A DNA stretch of 37,298 bases, taken from assembly GCA_016839765.1 (NCBI GenBank), contig JAEOTP010000028.1, positions 1 to 37,298 of the forward strand, written 5' to 3'. This stretch comes from Promethearchaeota archaeon. Lineage in GTDB: Archaea > Asgardarchaeota > Lokiarchaeia > Sigyniarchaeales > SOKP01. A program made the translations under genes and the position numbers. Positions 18,007-26,652 of this stretch are shown here, piece after piece (the stretch's first letter is position 1; each line of letters opens with the position of its first letter). The notes beneath the pieces are model-generated. The model was not told the origin of the DNA, made no database searches, and saw nothing but the letters and a program-made list of their open reading frames with translations.

Positions 18007-19071
18007 ATGATGAAATTTTCAGATTTGAATAAATATATAATATGGTTAATACTATCAATTCTTTTGATTGGTACCTTCTTTATTGGGGCTTCTATATCTT
18101 CAATTCCTTTGGAATTAACAAAAATAATTTTAATAATTATTGGAATTATTTTATTTCTACTTCAATATTTAGTTATCATTAAATCTTCGATTGGTGCTCT
18201 ACTTTCACGTAAGAAATTTGGAGCAGTAATTATGTATAGTTTTAATTTATTATTTTCATTCATCATAGGATTTACAATTCCTTTAATGGAATCTTACAGT
18301 AGAAATAACTTCGCAATAGTAATGCTGCCTTTATTACTAATTATGAGTTTAATAATTACTGATAAATTCTTTAAGGATTTTGAAAATAGCAAGCATGGAA
18401 ATTCAAAAATAGATATCGATCGAGAATTTAGTAGCCCAGTTATCGAGTTTGAAGGAAAAAAGTATATCTTTTCAATTCGATCTTTGATAGCACTAGCAGT
18501 TGGCACTCCACTATTAGCTCTATTAATTTATTATTTTTTTGATTGGAATGCTAATTACTGGTTGCATGAGCTAGTGGTTAAGCAAACTGTTTATTTTCTT
18601 AATTTATTCTTCGATATGGGATCAGCAGCTAGCTATTTTCCTTTTGGAAACTATCATTGGAGTTTTCTAGTTCCTGGACAGCATGGTATTTTTTTTGAAA
18701 CCTTCTGTACCGGAGTTCAAGCTATTTGTGTATTTGCAGGAATTATAATTTTTATTCCACACTCACAAGATAAAGAAACAAGTAAAGATATAATTTGGAG
18801 AAAGGCTAAATCTCTGGTAATTTCCTCGATTATATTTTATGTGGTAAACATTATTCGAATGCTTATTCAAATTGAATTATATTATCTGGGTTATCCTTGG
18901 GAATCGATTCATGTATCCATAAGCGCAGCATCATCATTTATTGCCGCGATTATAATATTATTAATGCATAAATGGATTCCAGAGTTTATTATAAGTATAA
19001 TTTATACTGGAACTTTAATCAAGAAAAAGCTTGGAAAAGTTGGTAAAACTAAAGAGAGAAATCAAAATTAA
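18007..19071 (+). CDS. Archaeosortase/exosortase family transpeptidase
   Basis: A polytopic membrane protein of 354 residues. Three features identify the family: FFETFCTG with the active-site C234, R284 in NIIRM, and H302 in ESIHVS, each at or next to a membrane helix as in known archaeosortases. These enzymes cut proteins that carry a C-terminal tripartite signal (short motif, TM helix, basic end) and attach the product to a lipid. No substrate with such a tail is present in this window. The first 150 residues are an extra set of about four helices ahead of the core. The MtrH-like gene follows only 35 bp later and may be co-transcribed. Confidence 0.9.
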   Translation: MMKFSDLNKYIIWLILSILLIGTFFIGASISSIPLELTKIILIIIGIILFLLQYLVIIKSSIGALLSRKKFGAVIMYSFNLLFSFIIGFTIPLMESYSRNNFAIVMLPLLLIMSLIITDKFFKDFENSKHGNSKIDIDREFSSPVIEFEGKKYIFSIRSLIALAVGTPLLALLIYYFFDWNANYWLHELVVKQTVYFLNLFFDMGSAASYFPFGNYHWSFLVPGQHGIFFETFCTGVQAICVFAGIIIFIPHSQDKETSKDIIWRKAKSLVISSIIFYVVNIIRMLIQIELYYLGYPWESIHVSISAASSFIAAIIILLMHKWIPEFIISIIYTGTLIKKKLGKVGKTKERNQN

Positions 19072-19106
19072 TTGACTTTAAATTAAATAAAATAAAGAGA
19101 AATAAA

Positions 19107-20009
19107 ATGTTAGATTACAAACAAGAACAAAAGATTATAGAAATTGATAAGGTAAAAATTGGCGGCCAACCAGGAGAAAATTCAACAGTTATGATTGGTA
19201 CGGTTTTTTATGCTAAGCATTCTGCTTTATTAGATGAAAAGACTGGAAAAATAGACAAGGACCTTGTTGAGAAAGAATTGAATGAGTTTTCTGAAATAAT
19301 TGAAGATACTGGAATGCAAGGAATTATTGACGTTGTTGGAGCTTATTCAGAGGCTCTTATTAAAGAATGTGAGTTTGTTTCAGAAATTGTTGAATATCCT
19401 TTTCTGGTTGATGGGTTAAACGATGGTTCACGCATTCCAGCCATGGAAGGCTTGAAAGAGATTGGATTATTAGATAGAGCAATTTTAAACAGCATTGATG
19501 AAAATACTACTGAAGAAAGTTTAAATAAATTAAAAGAGATTGGAGTCAAAAATGCCGTGCTCTTAACTTTTGGCTCAAAATATATCTTTCCAAAACAGAA
19601 AATTGAATTTTTAAGGAATAAACTTATTCCTAAAGCTGAAAAAGCAGAGATAAAAAATTTCTTAGTGGATACTGCCGTTTTAGATTTACCTTCTATTGGG
19701 ATTAACGTTGAAACTACGCGACTAGTAAAAAGTGAACTTGGGTTACCAACTGGTTTTGCTCCTGCAAATGCAATTTATGGATGGAAATATGGTAAAAAGT
19801 TTGGAGAAACATCGAGATGTGGAGCAATTGCATCTATAATGTCTTATTGTGTAAATGGTGGAAGTGATTTTGTTTTGTTTGGTCCTATTAAATTTGCCAA
19901 ATGTATTGTGCCAGCGATTTCATTAATTTCAGGAATAAATTCCTATTATAGAAAAAGAATTTTAAGGAAGTCTATATCCGAGAAGACACCTTTAAAAAAG
20001 ATTTTTTAG
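19107..20009 (+). CDS. MtrH-family tetrahydropterin methyltransferase
   Basis: A 300-residue TIM-barrel protein of the MtrH family, shown by IDKVKIGGQPGENSTVMIGT near 14-33, a central VDGLNDGSR, and APANAIYGWK near 219-228. In methanogens MtrH moves a methyl group between tetrahydromethanopterin and the corrinoid of MtrA. Isolated MtrH-like proteins in other archaea are thought to pair with corrinoid proteins fed by methyltransferases for methylated compounds. None of MtrA-G, MttB or a corrinoid protein is in the window, so methanogenesis is not implied. The stop codon at 20007-20009 abuts and, within the ORF limits, overlaps by 4 bp the end of the convergent GTPase gene. Confidence 0.88.
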   Translation: MLDYKQEQKIIEIDKVKIGGQPGENSTVMIGTVFYAKHSALLDEKTGKIDKDLVEKELNEFSEIIEDTGMQGIIDVVGAYSEALIKECEFVSEIVEYPFLVDGLNDGSRIPAMEGLKEIGLLDRAILNSIDENTTEESLNKLKEIGVKNAVLLTFGSKYIFPKQKIEFLRNKLIPKAEKAEIKNFLVDTAVLDLPSIGINVETTRLVKSELGLPTGFAPANAIYGWKYGKKFGETSRCGAIASIMSYCVNGGSDFVLFGPIKFAKCIVPAISLISGINSYYRKRILRKSISEKTPLKKIF

Positions 20010-21505
20010 GCAATATATCTAATTAATAAATCTTTTGTGCGATTTAAGAAATTTGGTAAATTATTATTTATTTTATCTTTTTTAATTTCATCATCTAAAA
20101 GAAATAAGAGATACATTTCATACCTATAGACATTTATTTTTTTAAAGAGAATGGTGGAGTCAGCAACTTTAAATATAGCCTCACCTTCTTTTATGGCTTT
20201 ATATTTAGAAAAGATTTTGAATAAGATGGCAAACTGAGGTGCTGTTATTTCAAATACGTTTAATAATTCCTCTGTTTTAGGTATATTTGTTAAAGATACA
20301 GCTTCAGGTGTATAATAATCTGCCAGCACTAAACCATCACTGTTTAACATTAAAGTTAAATAAGTACCAGTTTCTCTTGAAAAATTCTCTAAATTATGAC
20401 CTATTAATTCCTTATTAGGACTTAGTTTTGAGATTCCAGAGGAGAAAGCTCTTAAAATTGAAAAGAGACGAAATATACTAGTTATATAAATTTCTGGTTT
20501 ATTATTCGAATCTATAATAATTAATTTTTCCTTAATTATTTTTAAATTATCATTTAGTTCTTTAGATTCAATAATATCAGGGTCTCCCTTCGATAAAATA
20601 TATATAATTGGAGTATCTTGCTTAAAACTTTTTAATACTTTAGTTATATTTTGAAGATATTCAAAGCTCTCTTCAAATCTATTTCTATTTCTAATATCAA
20701 TAAAATAAAATATTAAATCTGCTTCATACAAATAAATTTGAGCTCTTTTAAGATATTTTTCTCTGAGACTTAACTGACCTCCTAAATCCCATAAAAAAAT
20801 TGTTGTGCCAAGTGTTTCAATAGAACTCACTTGGGCTCCAAATGTTGGTTTCAATCCCATTAATTTAGAAAATTTTCTATCTACTGATAATAAATATGAG
20901 GTTTTACCCGAATCATCTAAACCTGCAAATATAATTTTCATTTTTCTCTGGGTTGTAATAGGCGTTGTAGGAGTTTCCTCAATCTTAAGAACTTTTTCTA
21001 AGAAATCTTTTAAGTGGTGCTCTATTTCATCTTGTGATTTAAAATTATCTATAATTTCTTTATCAAAAACTTGAAATAAATCCAAAATAATGTTTTTTAA
21101 CCTATTAATGTTATTATACAAAAAGCTCCTCTTATTCTCATCCACAAATAGAGAAAAAGATGTCGCTAAAGGCTCTTGGCTAAATTTTACATCTATAAAA
21201 TGAAAAAATGTCAGTGAAGTTAAATTGAAATCTGGAAATGGGATTATACCAAAATACTGAAATTTTTCAACATCCACTCTATTAAGTATAGTACTATCAC
21301 CGATTAATAAACTCAAATTTTTTATCGAAATTTGAGTATAATCTCTTAAATTTAAATCGAGAATTTCCTCATGCATAGTATCTTTTGTTTCAGATTTGTT
21401 TTGCTCACTAGGTTTTGGGAACATGTATATCGGCTCAGGACCTAATTTATCATATGCGCTGAATAGAATTCCTCTAACAATTGATGATTTAAGTATTTCT
21501 TCCAT
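20006..21505 (-). CDS. Longin-like / Arf-Rag-like GTPase / roadblock-like protein (copy 1)
   Basis: Three parts are visible in 499 residues. The N-terminal longin-like domain (1-150) has LGPEPIYMFP (21-30) and IIPFPDFNL (87-95). The central Arf/Rag-like G domain (188-360) has G1 GLDDSGKT (195-202), G2 Thr221, G3 WDLGGQ (239-244) and a Rag-like G5 TSIF (342-345). G4 reads SKGD (305-308) where NKxD or HKxD is expected, so guanine recognition may be altered. The C-terminal part (about 365-499) has a roadblock-like pattern, LMLNSDGLVLADYY, as in the other two Rag-like proteins here. It has the same build as 28746-30164. No lipidation cysteine is present at the end (RYIA). Confidence 0.88.
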   Translation of the reverse strand: MEEILKSSIVRGILFSAYDKLGPEPIYMFPKPSEQNKSETKDTMHEEILDLNLRDYTQISIKNLSLLIGDSTILNRVDVEKFQYFGIIPFPDFNLTSLTFFHFIDVKFSQEPLATSFSLFVDENKRSFLYNNINRLKNIILDLFQVFDKEIIDNFKSQDEIEHHLKDFLEKVLKIEETPTTPITTQRKMKIIFAGLDDSGKTSYLLSVDRKFSKLMGLKPTFGAQVSSIETLGTTIFLWDLGGQLSLREKYLKRAQIYLYEADLIFYFIDIRNRNRFEESFEYLQNITKVLKSFKQDTPIIYILSKGDPDIIESKELNDNLKIIKEKLIIIDSNNKPEIYITSIFRLFSILRAFSSGISKLSPNKELIGHNLENFSRETGTYLTLMLNSDGLVLADYYTPEAVSLTNIPKTEELLNVFEITAPQFAILFKIFSKYKAIKEGEAIFKVADSTILFKKINVYRYEMYLLFLLDDEIKKDKINNNLPNFLNRTKDLLIRYIA

Positions 21506-21583
21506 TACCTAAGACTTTTGATTTAATTTGAATTAAAACACTTATATTATTTTTTAGGATAATTAATTATTTATATATTAGAT

Positions 21584-22546
21584 TTGTATATGCTAGAAAG
21601 AATTGCAGATAGTATTCGAAATAATGAAAATATACTTGAAAAAAAAGAAATTAATCCAATAGTCAAATTTATTGATAAAAATTCCTTTAAAAGTGAGCGT
21701 ATCTTTTCTGACATTGGAGAGGATTCAGCTGCAATAAAAAACAATGCAAGTTATATTTTAGTAACAACCGACCGAATTAAAACAGAATTCGTAGAAAACT
21801 TTCCGTTTGGAGCTGGTTTCAGCTCGATTTTGGTTGGTGTTGATGATATCTATTGTTGTGGAGGAAAACCCATTGCTGTGAGTATAATTCTTTCATATAA
21901 GGATTCTGATGTAGGAAAGAAAATTATTGAGGGAATATGTGAAGGTTCGCAAAAATTCCAATTACCAATAATAAGAGGCCATACTAAACCAGGTAGTAAT
22001 CACTATGAACTTAGTTCTACTCTTATTGGTGAAATTAAAAAAGAAAACTATATCTCTGCACTAAACGCTAAAGAGAACGATGATATAATTTTAGCTGTAG
22101 ATTTTGATGGAAAAGTAGGAAGAGCTAGTGAATATTACTGGGATACAGTTACATTTAAAAGTACTACTACCTTATTACAAATAAGAGAGTCAATGAATCT
22201 TATTGCTGAAAAACATTTGGCTAATTCATCAAAAGATATTTCTAATGGCGGAATTTTTGGAACTTTATTACAATTAATAAAATATTCAAATATGGGTGCA
22301 AATGTGAATATCAATAATATTCATATTCCTGAAGCTTTAATTAAACAAAATTACAATTTAAATAAATATATACAAATGTATTTAACAACCTCCTATATTT
22401 TGACCGCATCAAAATACAATTCAACGAAAATTTTAAATATTTTTTCCAAATTTGGGTTATATTCAAATATTATTGGGAAAATCATAAAAGGAAACCAATT
22501 AAAAATTAATAATGGTAAAGAATCATTACAAGTTATAAGCTATTGA
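21584..22546 (+). CDS. AIR-synthase-related ATP-binding protein (PurM/ThiL/HypE superfamily)
   Basis: This has the PurM-like two-domain fold. SDIGEDSAAIK near 40-50 is the N-terminal ATP/metal segment, VGVDDIYCCGGKP near 84-96 is the characteristic helix-turn, and SKDISNGG near 216-223 is the C-terminal glycine-rich part. Among superfamily members it looks most like archaeal AIR-synthase-related proteins such as methanogenesis marker 2, more than ThiL or SelD, but I cannot rank these by eye. The listed start is TTG; the ATG at 21590 (MLERIADSIRN) is more likely. It heads a compact set with the LOG-like and 83-residue genes, spaced 51 and 50 bp. Confidence 0.8.
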   Translation: MYMLERIADSIRNNENILEKKEINPIVKFIDKNSFKSERIFSDIGEDSAAIKNNASYILVTTDRIKTEFVENFPFGAGFSSILVGVDDIYCCGGKPIAVSIILSYKDSDVGKKIIEGICEGSQKFQLPIIRGHTKPGSNHYELSSTLIGEIKKENYISALNAKENDDIILAVDFDGKVGRASEYYWDTVTFKSTTTLLQIRESMNLIAEKHLANSSKDISNGGIFGTLLQLIKYSNMGANVNINNIHIPEALIKQNYNLNKYIQMYLTTSYILTASKYNSTKILNIFSKFGLYSNIIGKIIKGNQLKINNGKESLQVISY

Positions 22547-22597
22547 AATTTGCTAAATTAGATGGGTTTGTGAATAAGGGAGTGAGGATGAGATATT

Positions 22598-23155
22598 ATG
22601 AATTTTAACTATAGAGAAAATATTAAGGGTATTGTTTCAATAATAGGTGCTAGCGAGATTGATATTAAAACAGAAAAACTAACTTTTGAATTGGGAAAAT
22701 TATTAGCACAAAATAAATATGCCGTAGCTTGTGGAGGCTTATCTGGAGTAATGGAGGCAATATGTAAAGGTGTAAAAGAGGAAAATGGATTAACAATAGG
22801 AATTATTCCCTTTATTGAGAAATCTGCTGCAAATAAATATGTTGATATTGTTATTCCTGTCCCTTTTTCTCAAGCTAGAAATATTGTAGTGGTTTTGACA
22901 GGGGATATTTGTATTGCTATTGGCGGAAAAGCAGGCACTTTATCTGAGATTTGCTTTGCATGGATATACCAAAAACCAATAATTGCTTTATCTAATATAT
23001 CAGGCTGGTCATCTAAAATTTCAAATCAAAAAATCGATGATAGAAGACCTGATAAGATACATGGTGTTGAAACTCCTCAAGAGGCAATTAGAAAAATAGA
23101 TGAATTACTTAATTCAAATGCTAAAGTAAGCAGTAGTATTAATGAAAAATTTTAA
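22598..23155 (+). CDS. LOG-like Rossmann protein, TIGR00725 type
   Basis: A 185-residue Rossmann-like protein with CGGLSGVM (45-52) and the phosphate-binding GGKAGTLSE (109-117), the hallmark of the LOG / so-called lysine-decarboxylase superfamily. The short form matches TIGR00725. Relatives hydrolyse nucleoside monophosphates (cytokinin-activating LOG enzymes), while TIGR00725 members have no proven role. The conserved Arg expected in the LOG active site may be R94 (QARNIVV). A GAGG/GATGAG stretch just before ATG can act as ribosome-binding site. It is the middle gene of a three-gene set. Confidence 0.85.
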   Translation: MNFNYRENIKGIVSIIGASEIDIKTEKLTFELGKLLAQNKYAVACGGLSGVMEAICKGVKEENGLTIGIIPFIEKSAANKYVDIVIPVPFSQARNIVVVLTGDICIAIGGKAGTLSEICFAWIYQKPIIALSNISGWSSKISNQKIDDRRPDKIHGVETPQEAIRKIDELLNSNAKVSSSINEKF

Positions 23156-23205
23156 ATATATTTTGTAACTGAAATAATATTAACTAACAAAATGTTGAGA
23201 ATATC

Positions 23206-23457
23206 ATGGTAAAAATAGCTGGAGGAAATGGAACTTCCTTAGATGATGCTATAATCATTTCCGATTGTTCATATTTTGAAGGTATTGATCAAGAATATAT
23301 TGTATTAAAGAAAAGATTTGGTAATTATAAACTCATAAAACAGAGTTTGATTGAAGAAAGCGGAAAAAGTTATGATCTTTTTGAAATACAATTAGAAGAT
23401 GGGAATAAAGTTGAGGTATATTTTGAAATTACAGATTTCTTCGGAATAGGGTTTTAG
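23206..23457 (+). CDS. Small conserved-looking hypothetical protein, 83 aa
   Basis: A compact predicted beta-rich protein starting MVKIAGGNGTSLDDAIII and ending in an acidic strand and EITDFFGIGF. It resembles small uncharacterised proteins of bacteria and archaea with a GG-x-G-x-S/T start, but I cannot name the family. It lies 50 bp after the LOG-like gene and is probably co-transcribed with it. Confidence 0.65.
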   Translation: MVKIAGGNGTSLDDAIIISDCSYFEGIDQEYIVLKKRFGNYKLIKQSLIEESGKSYDLFEIQLEDGNKVEVYFEITDFFGIGF

Positions 23458-23642
23458 GATTATGAAATTTCATTTTACTCATGAGTATAATTAAAAATTA
23501 GAAGGAATTTACAAATACGGGAAATATTAATAAATATCAAGATATTAAAAATTTTTTACGAAAGAATTTTATACAATAAGATAATCTATTTTTTTATAAA
23601 AGAATATATTTATATTTTGTTTTAATTATCAAAACCTTAGAT

Positions 23643-23648
23643 AGGTGA
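23643..23648 (+). promoter_or_regulatory. Shine-Dalgarno AGGTGA before a TTG start
   Basis: AGGTGA lies six bases before the TTG at 23655. It supports the TTG start of the Rag-like GTPase gene. Confidence 0.65.
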
Positions 23649-23654
23649 ATTTAT

Positions 23655-24617
23655 TTGTCAATCCAATATTTAACCAAGAAAAAAGAAGAAAGACCTGCTG
23701 AACCTTCTAAGATTTTGTTCACAGGACTTGACGCAGCGGGTAAGACCACCATCATTTTGGGATTACAGCGCGAATTTTCTAAGATAGCTTTGCTTAAGCC
23801 AACTCGTGGTGCGCAAAGAAGAATATTTGAATTTTTAGGGAGAGATATAGCGGAATGGGATTTGGGAGGTCAAGTTTCTTATCGAATTGCTTATTTAAAA
23901 AACCCGGGAAAATATTTTGATGGCACTGAGATTGCTATATATGTGATAGATATACAAAGTAGGGCTAGAATTCCCGAAGCAATAAGTTATTTTAAAGATG
24001 TTGTTGAGCAGTTTAAGAAACTTGAAATCTCACCTCCTATTTACGTGTTCCTTCACAAGTATGATCCCGCTCTAAGACGTAACGCTTTAAATGAACTAAA
24101 ATCATTAGAGATTGAGATAAAAGAAAGAATTAAAAAGGCTGTTGATTATAGGGAGATCTATTTTTATAATACTTCTATTTATGATTTACCATCAATAATT
24201 AAAGCAATGTCTGAGATTTTGTTGAATTTATATCCAAAATCAGATTTAATAGAGAAAACAATAAATCAATTTGCCGAAAAAGTTAATTCTGAGGGGGTGG
24301 TTATTCTTGATGATAATTCACTTATATTAGGAGCATATTATAAAAGTGATGAAGCACGAAATCTCTTATCAGCATCCACTCCTTATTTCTTGGCGCTGAA
24401 TGACAATCTTCAGTTTACGCAAGTTTTACCTGGAAAAGAATATGATGAAAGTAAAATGGTAGTACAAAGATTTGGTAAAAACTTTATCTTTAAACAATTA
24501 TCGTTAAAGGAAGGAAGCCCTCCTTACTATTTAATTATGCTTAAGCAAGATCCAAATGTACTAAAGGAGGATTTCGACTGTTTTTCTAATTTATTAAGTG
24601 AAATCCTCTATAAATAG
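23655..24617 (+). CDS. Rag/Gtr-like small GTPase with roadblock-like C-terminus
   Basis: A 320-residue GTPase that begins almost directly with the G domain: G1 GLDAAGKT (24-31), G2 Thr50, G3 WDLGGQ (68-73), G4 HKYD (134-137) and G5 TSIYD (173-177). HKxD and TSI-x-D are distinctive of eukaryotic RagA/Gtr1, which use HKMD and TSIWD. The second half (about 195-320) reads VVILDDNSLILGAYY and further strands, a roadblock-like fold in the position where Rag proteins carry theirs. Unlike its two longer relatives here, it has no N-terminal longin-like domain. The zinc-ribbon/roadblock gene follows 126 bp downstream and is a likely partner. No C-terminal cysteine is present. Confidence 0.9.
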   Translation: MSIQYLTKKKEERPAEPSKILFTGLDAAGKTTIILGLQREFSKIALLKPTRGAQRRIFEFLGRDIAEWDLGGQVSYRIAYLKNPGKYFDGTEIAIYVIDIQSRARIPEAISYFKDVVEQFKKLEISPPIYVFLHKYDPALRRNALNELKSLEIEIKERIKKAVDYREIYFYNTSIYDLPSIIKAMSEILLNLYPKSDLIEKTINQFAEKVNSEGVVILDDNSLILGAYYKSDEARNLLSASTPYFLALNDNLQFTQVLPGKEYDESKMVVQRFGKNFIFKQLSLKEGSPPYYLIMLKQDPNVLKEDFDCFSNLLSEILYK

Positions 24618-24743
24618 GTTAAAATTAATAACAAAACTTCCCTTTATAAAAAATTTCCTTCTTTTTCTTAAAAAAAAACATTAATAAAATTTGATTTTCA
24701 TTATTATAATACAGAAATTACTTTAAGTTTTAAATTTAAAAAA

Positions 24744-25700
24744 ATGATAATCTGCTCTAATTGTGGTACAACAAATTCTTCAGAAGAACGTATTTGCAGA
24801 ACATGTGGAGCTCTTCTCCCTGTCTCTAATAAATCACCACGTATGAAAATTGGAACTGGCAAAAAAAAAACCAAATCAAAAAAAAAGGCAATTCAAGAAA
24901 CAAAAGTTGAAAAGCCTTCATTATTAGAGCTACAAGAAATACCAAAAGAATTTGATGAACCGTATTTTAAAGAAAATGAATCATCTGAATATAAAGAGAT
25001 TACTCAAGAATCAGTTGAGAATGAAAATATAATTGATGAGGAAGAAAAGGAAATTTTAAAAGAAATAACTCCTAAACCATTTAGAGGTTCAATTATTTCT
25101 TCTAAAGTAATATTCGGAACCCCTCCTGCTAAAGTGACTAAAAAAGTCTCTAAACAAACTACAGAAGATCAAGAATCTACTTTATTAAAGCAAAAACAGT
25201 TAGAGGAGGATATGACAAAAGTTCTTAAATTTCTTTCAAAAAAAATAACAGTTGAAAAATTACCAACTGAAAAAACTAAGGAAAAAAAGAAAGAAAAAGA
25301 GAAGGTTATTTCTCCATCAAGTATGAATGAAATTTTGAAAGATTTATTAAAACTAGACCTCCATATCGAAGCTTCAGCAATTGTCAAAAAGGATGGTACT
25401 ATTCTCGCCTCAGCTATATCTTCTCGCATATCTGATTCTTTATTTGGTACAATTGGTCAAAGTTTGTCTTTAATCGGAATGGATGTAATTGAAAGTTTAA
25501 GTGCTGGAAAACTACTAAATATCTCATTACGTGGTACTAATGGAGTTCTGGATCTAGCACCCATTGACATTAAAACAACTCAAGGGAGTGATATGATTCT
25601 AATTATTCTTTCACATCCGCGAGTTAAGAGTGGAATAATTCATTTTGCAGCAAATATAGTTAAAAAACAAGTTAAGGAATATTTAGGTTTTTCAAAATAA
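24744..25700 (+). CDS. Zinc-ribbon plus roadblock/LC7 domain protein
   Basis: The N-terminus is a four-cysteine zinc ribbon (C4, C7, C18 and C21). A long Lys/Glu-rich, probably disordered linker (about 30-190) leads to a C-terminal roadblock/LC7 domain (about 195-318). That domain has the usual layout: an IEASAIVKKDGTILAS strand-turn-strand, a central helix, a LLNISLRGTNGVLDLAPI beta section and a final helix. Roadblock proteins such as MglB and the Ragulator subunits bind and regulate small GTPases. Its position behind the Rag-like GTPase makes it a candidate regulator or scaffold. The zinc ribbon and long linker suggest a tethered roadblock domain. Confidence 0.85.
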   Translation: MIICSNCGTTNSSEERICRTCGALLPVSNKSPRMKIGTGKKKTKSKKKAIQETKVEKPSLLELQEIPKEFDEPYFKENESSEYKEITQESVENENIIDEEEKEILKEITPKPFRGSIISSKVIFGTPPAKVTKKVSKQTTEDQESTLLKQKQLEEDMTKVLKFLSKKITVEKLPTEKTKEKKKEKEKVISPSSMNEILKDLLKLDLHIEASAIVKKDGTILASAISSRISDSLFGTIGQSLSLIGMDVIESLSAGKLLNISLRGTNGVLDLAPIDIKTTQGSDMILIILSHPRVKSGIIHFAANIVKKQVKEYLGFSK

Positions 25701-25708
25701 ATTAATCC

Positions 25709-26506
25709 CTAAAAAATCTGTTTTTGAAACGATAGTTTACTAATTTTAAGAGTTCTAAAATATGTTAAATTTTTTCTTAAATCTTGTAGAAAAGAATTAA
25801 ATCTATAAATAGAAACTAAAGGCACAAAATTTTCACTAATTTTAATCCAATTTTCTTCGAGTGTAACCATTAGAGGAATAATAATTATTGGCATTCTTAT
25901 TTTCAAATCACTTCTCTGTCCTATTAAGGATTGAATGAGACTTGATAAAATTTCAGGATTTTTTTGAAGAACTAGCGCTCTTTGATATTGTAAATTCGCT
26001 GCTTTATTAATCATACTATAAATATCTCTCTTTTTCCATTGTTTTGCATCGATAAATAAAACATAATTTTGTTCTAATCCTATAACATCAATTTCATATT
26101 TAGTTTGATTAGTCTTTTTCTTAAAGTATGACTTATCTGAAAACCGATAGTTCTTTATTGTTCTATAACTATTCTTCGTGAGGATTTCTTGGATTAAATA
26201 TTCAAAACCATTATAGTCTATTAAATTGGATAAGTTATTAATATCTAACTTTAAAAAATTAATTGCTTCAATAATAAATAGGATTTTATTAATTGCAAAG
26301 TAGTTATTATAGGGACCTTTTATAATTGAAATAAATTCAAAATTATTCACAAACTCTTGTAATTTCAATTCATGAAATTCTTTTAAAAATCTAATATCAT
26401 ACATTTCACACCAGATCTCAATCGCATCCTTAGCTGAATCTATTAAAATATGGTAAATTTCATTAAAAAATTGTTTTATAGACAACTCTGAAAGTTGGTA
26501 GGGCAT
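25709..26506 (-). CDS. PD-(D/E)XK nuclease-like (Mrr-type) protein
   Basis: A 265-residue protein. The C-terminal half has E102 in NGFEYLIQEIL, then EIDVIG (D140) and, eleven residues on, FIDAKQW (D153, K155): the E...D...D-x-K order of restriction-endonuclease-like folds such as Mrr_cat. The N-terminal 90 residues are helical and unrecognised. Metal-dependent DNA cleavage is plausible; a repair role fits better than restriction since no methylase is nearby. It ends 8 bp from the convergent roadblock gene. Confidence 0.65.
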   Translation of the reverse strand: MPYQLSELSIKQFFNEIYHILIDSAKDAIEIWCEMYDIRFLKEFHELKLQEFVNNFEFISIIKGPYNNYFAINKILFIIEAINFLKLDINNLSNLIDYNGFEYLIQEILTKNSYRTIKNYRFSDKSYFKKKTNQTKYEIDVIGLEQNYVLFIDAKQWKKRDIYSMINKAANLQYQRALVLQKNPEILSSLIQSLIGQRSDLKIRMPIIIIPLMVTLEENWIKISENFVPLVSIYRFNSFLQDLRKNLTYFRTLKISKLSFQKQIF

Positions 26507-26652
26507 ATTAATAATATTTTTATAGCTAAAAATAAACCAAGGAGGCTTTAAGAATAATGATTTTAGATTTAAGTAGATATTTTTATATCATAATTTAATT
26601 AAATTATAATGAATTCATAGTGTTAGCATCGTTAATTTAATTTATTAACATT

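Noticed and set aside
19107-20009. Evidence that the organism is a methanogen
   Set aside because: Only an MtrH-family protein is present; no Mtr complex subunits or Mcr genes are seen, and MtrH relatives occur in non-methanogens.
25709-26506. Restriction-modification system
   Set aside because: The PD-(D/E)XK-like protein stands alone; no methyltransferase specific for DNA or specificity subunit is nearby.
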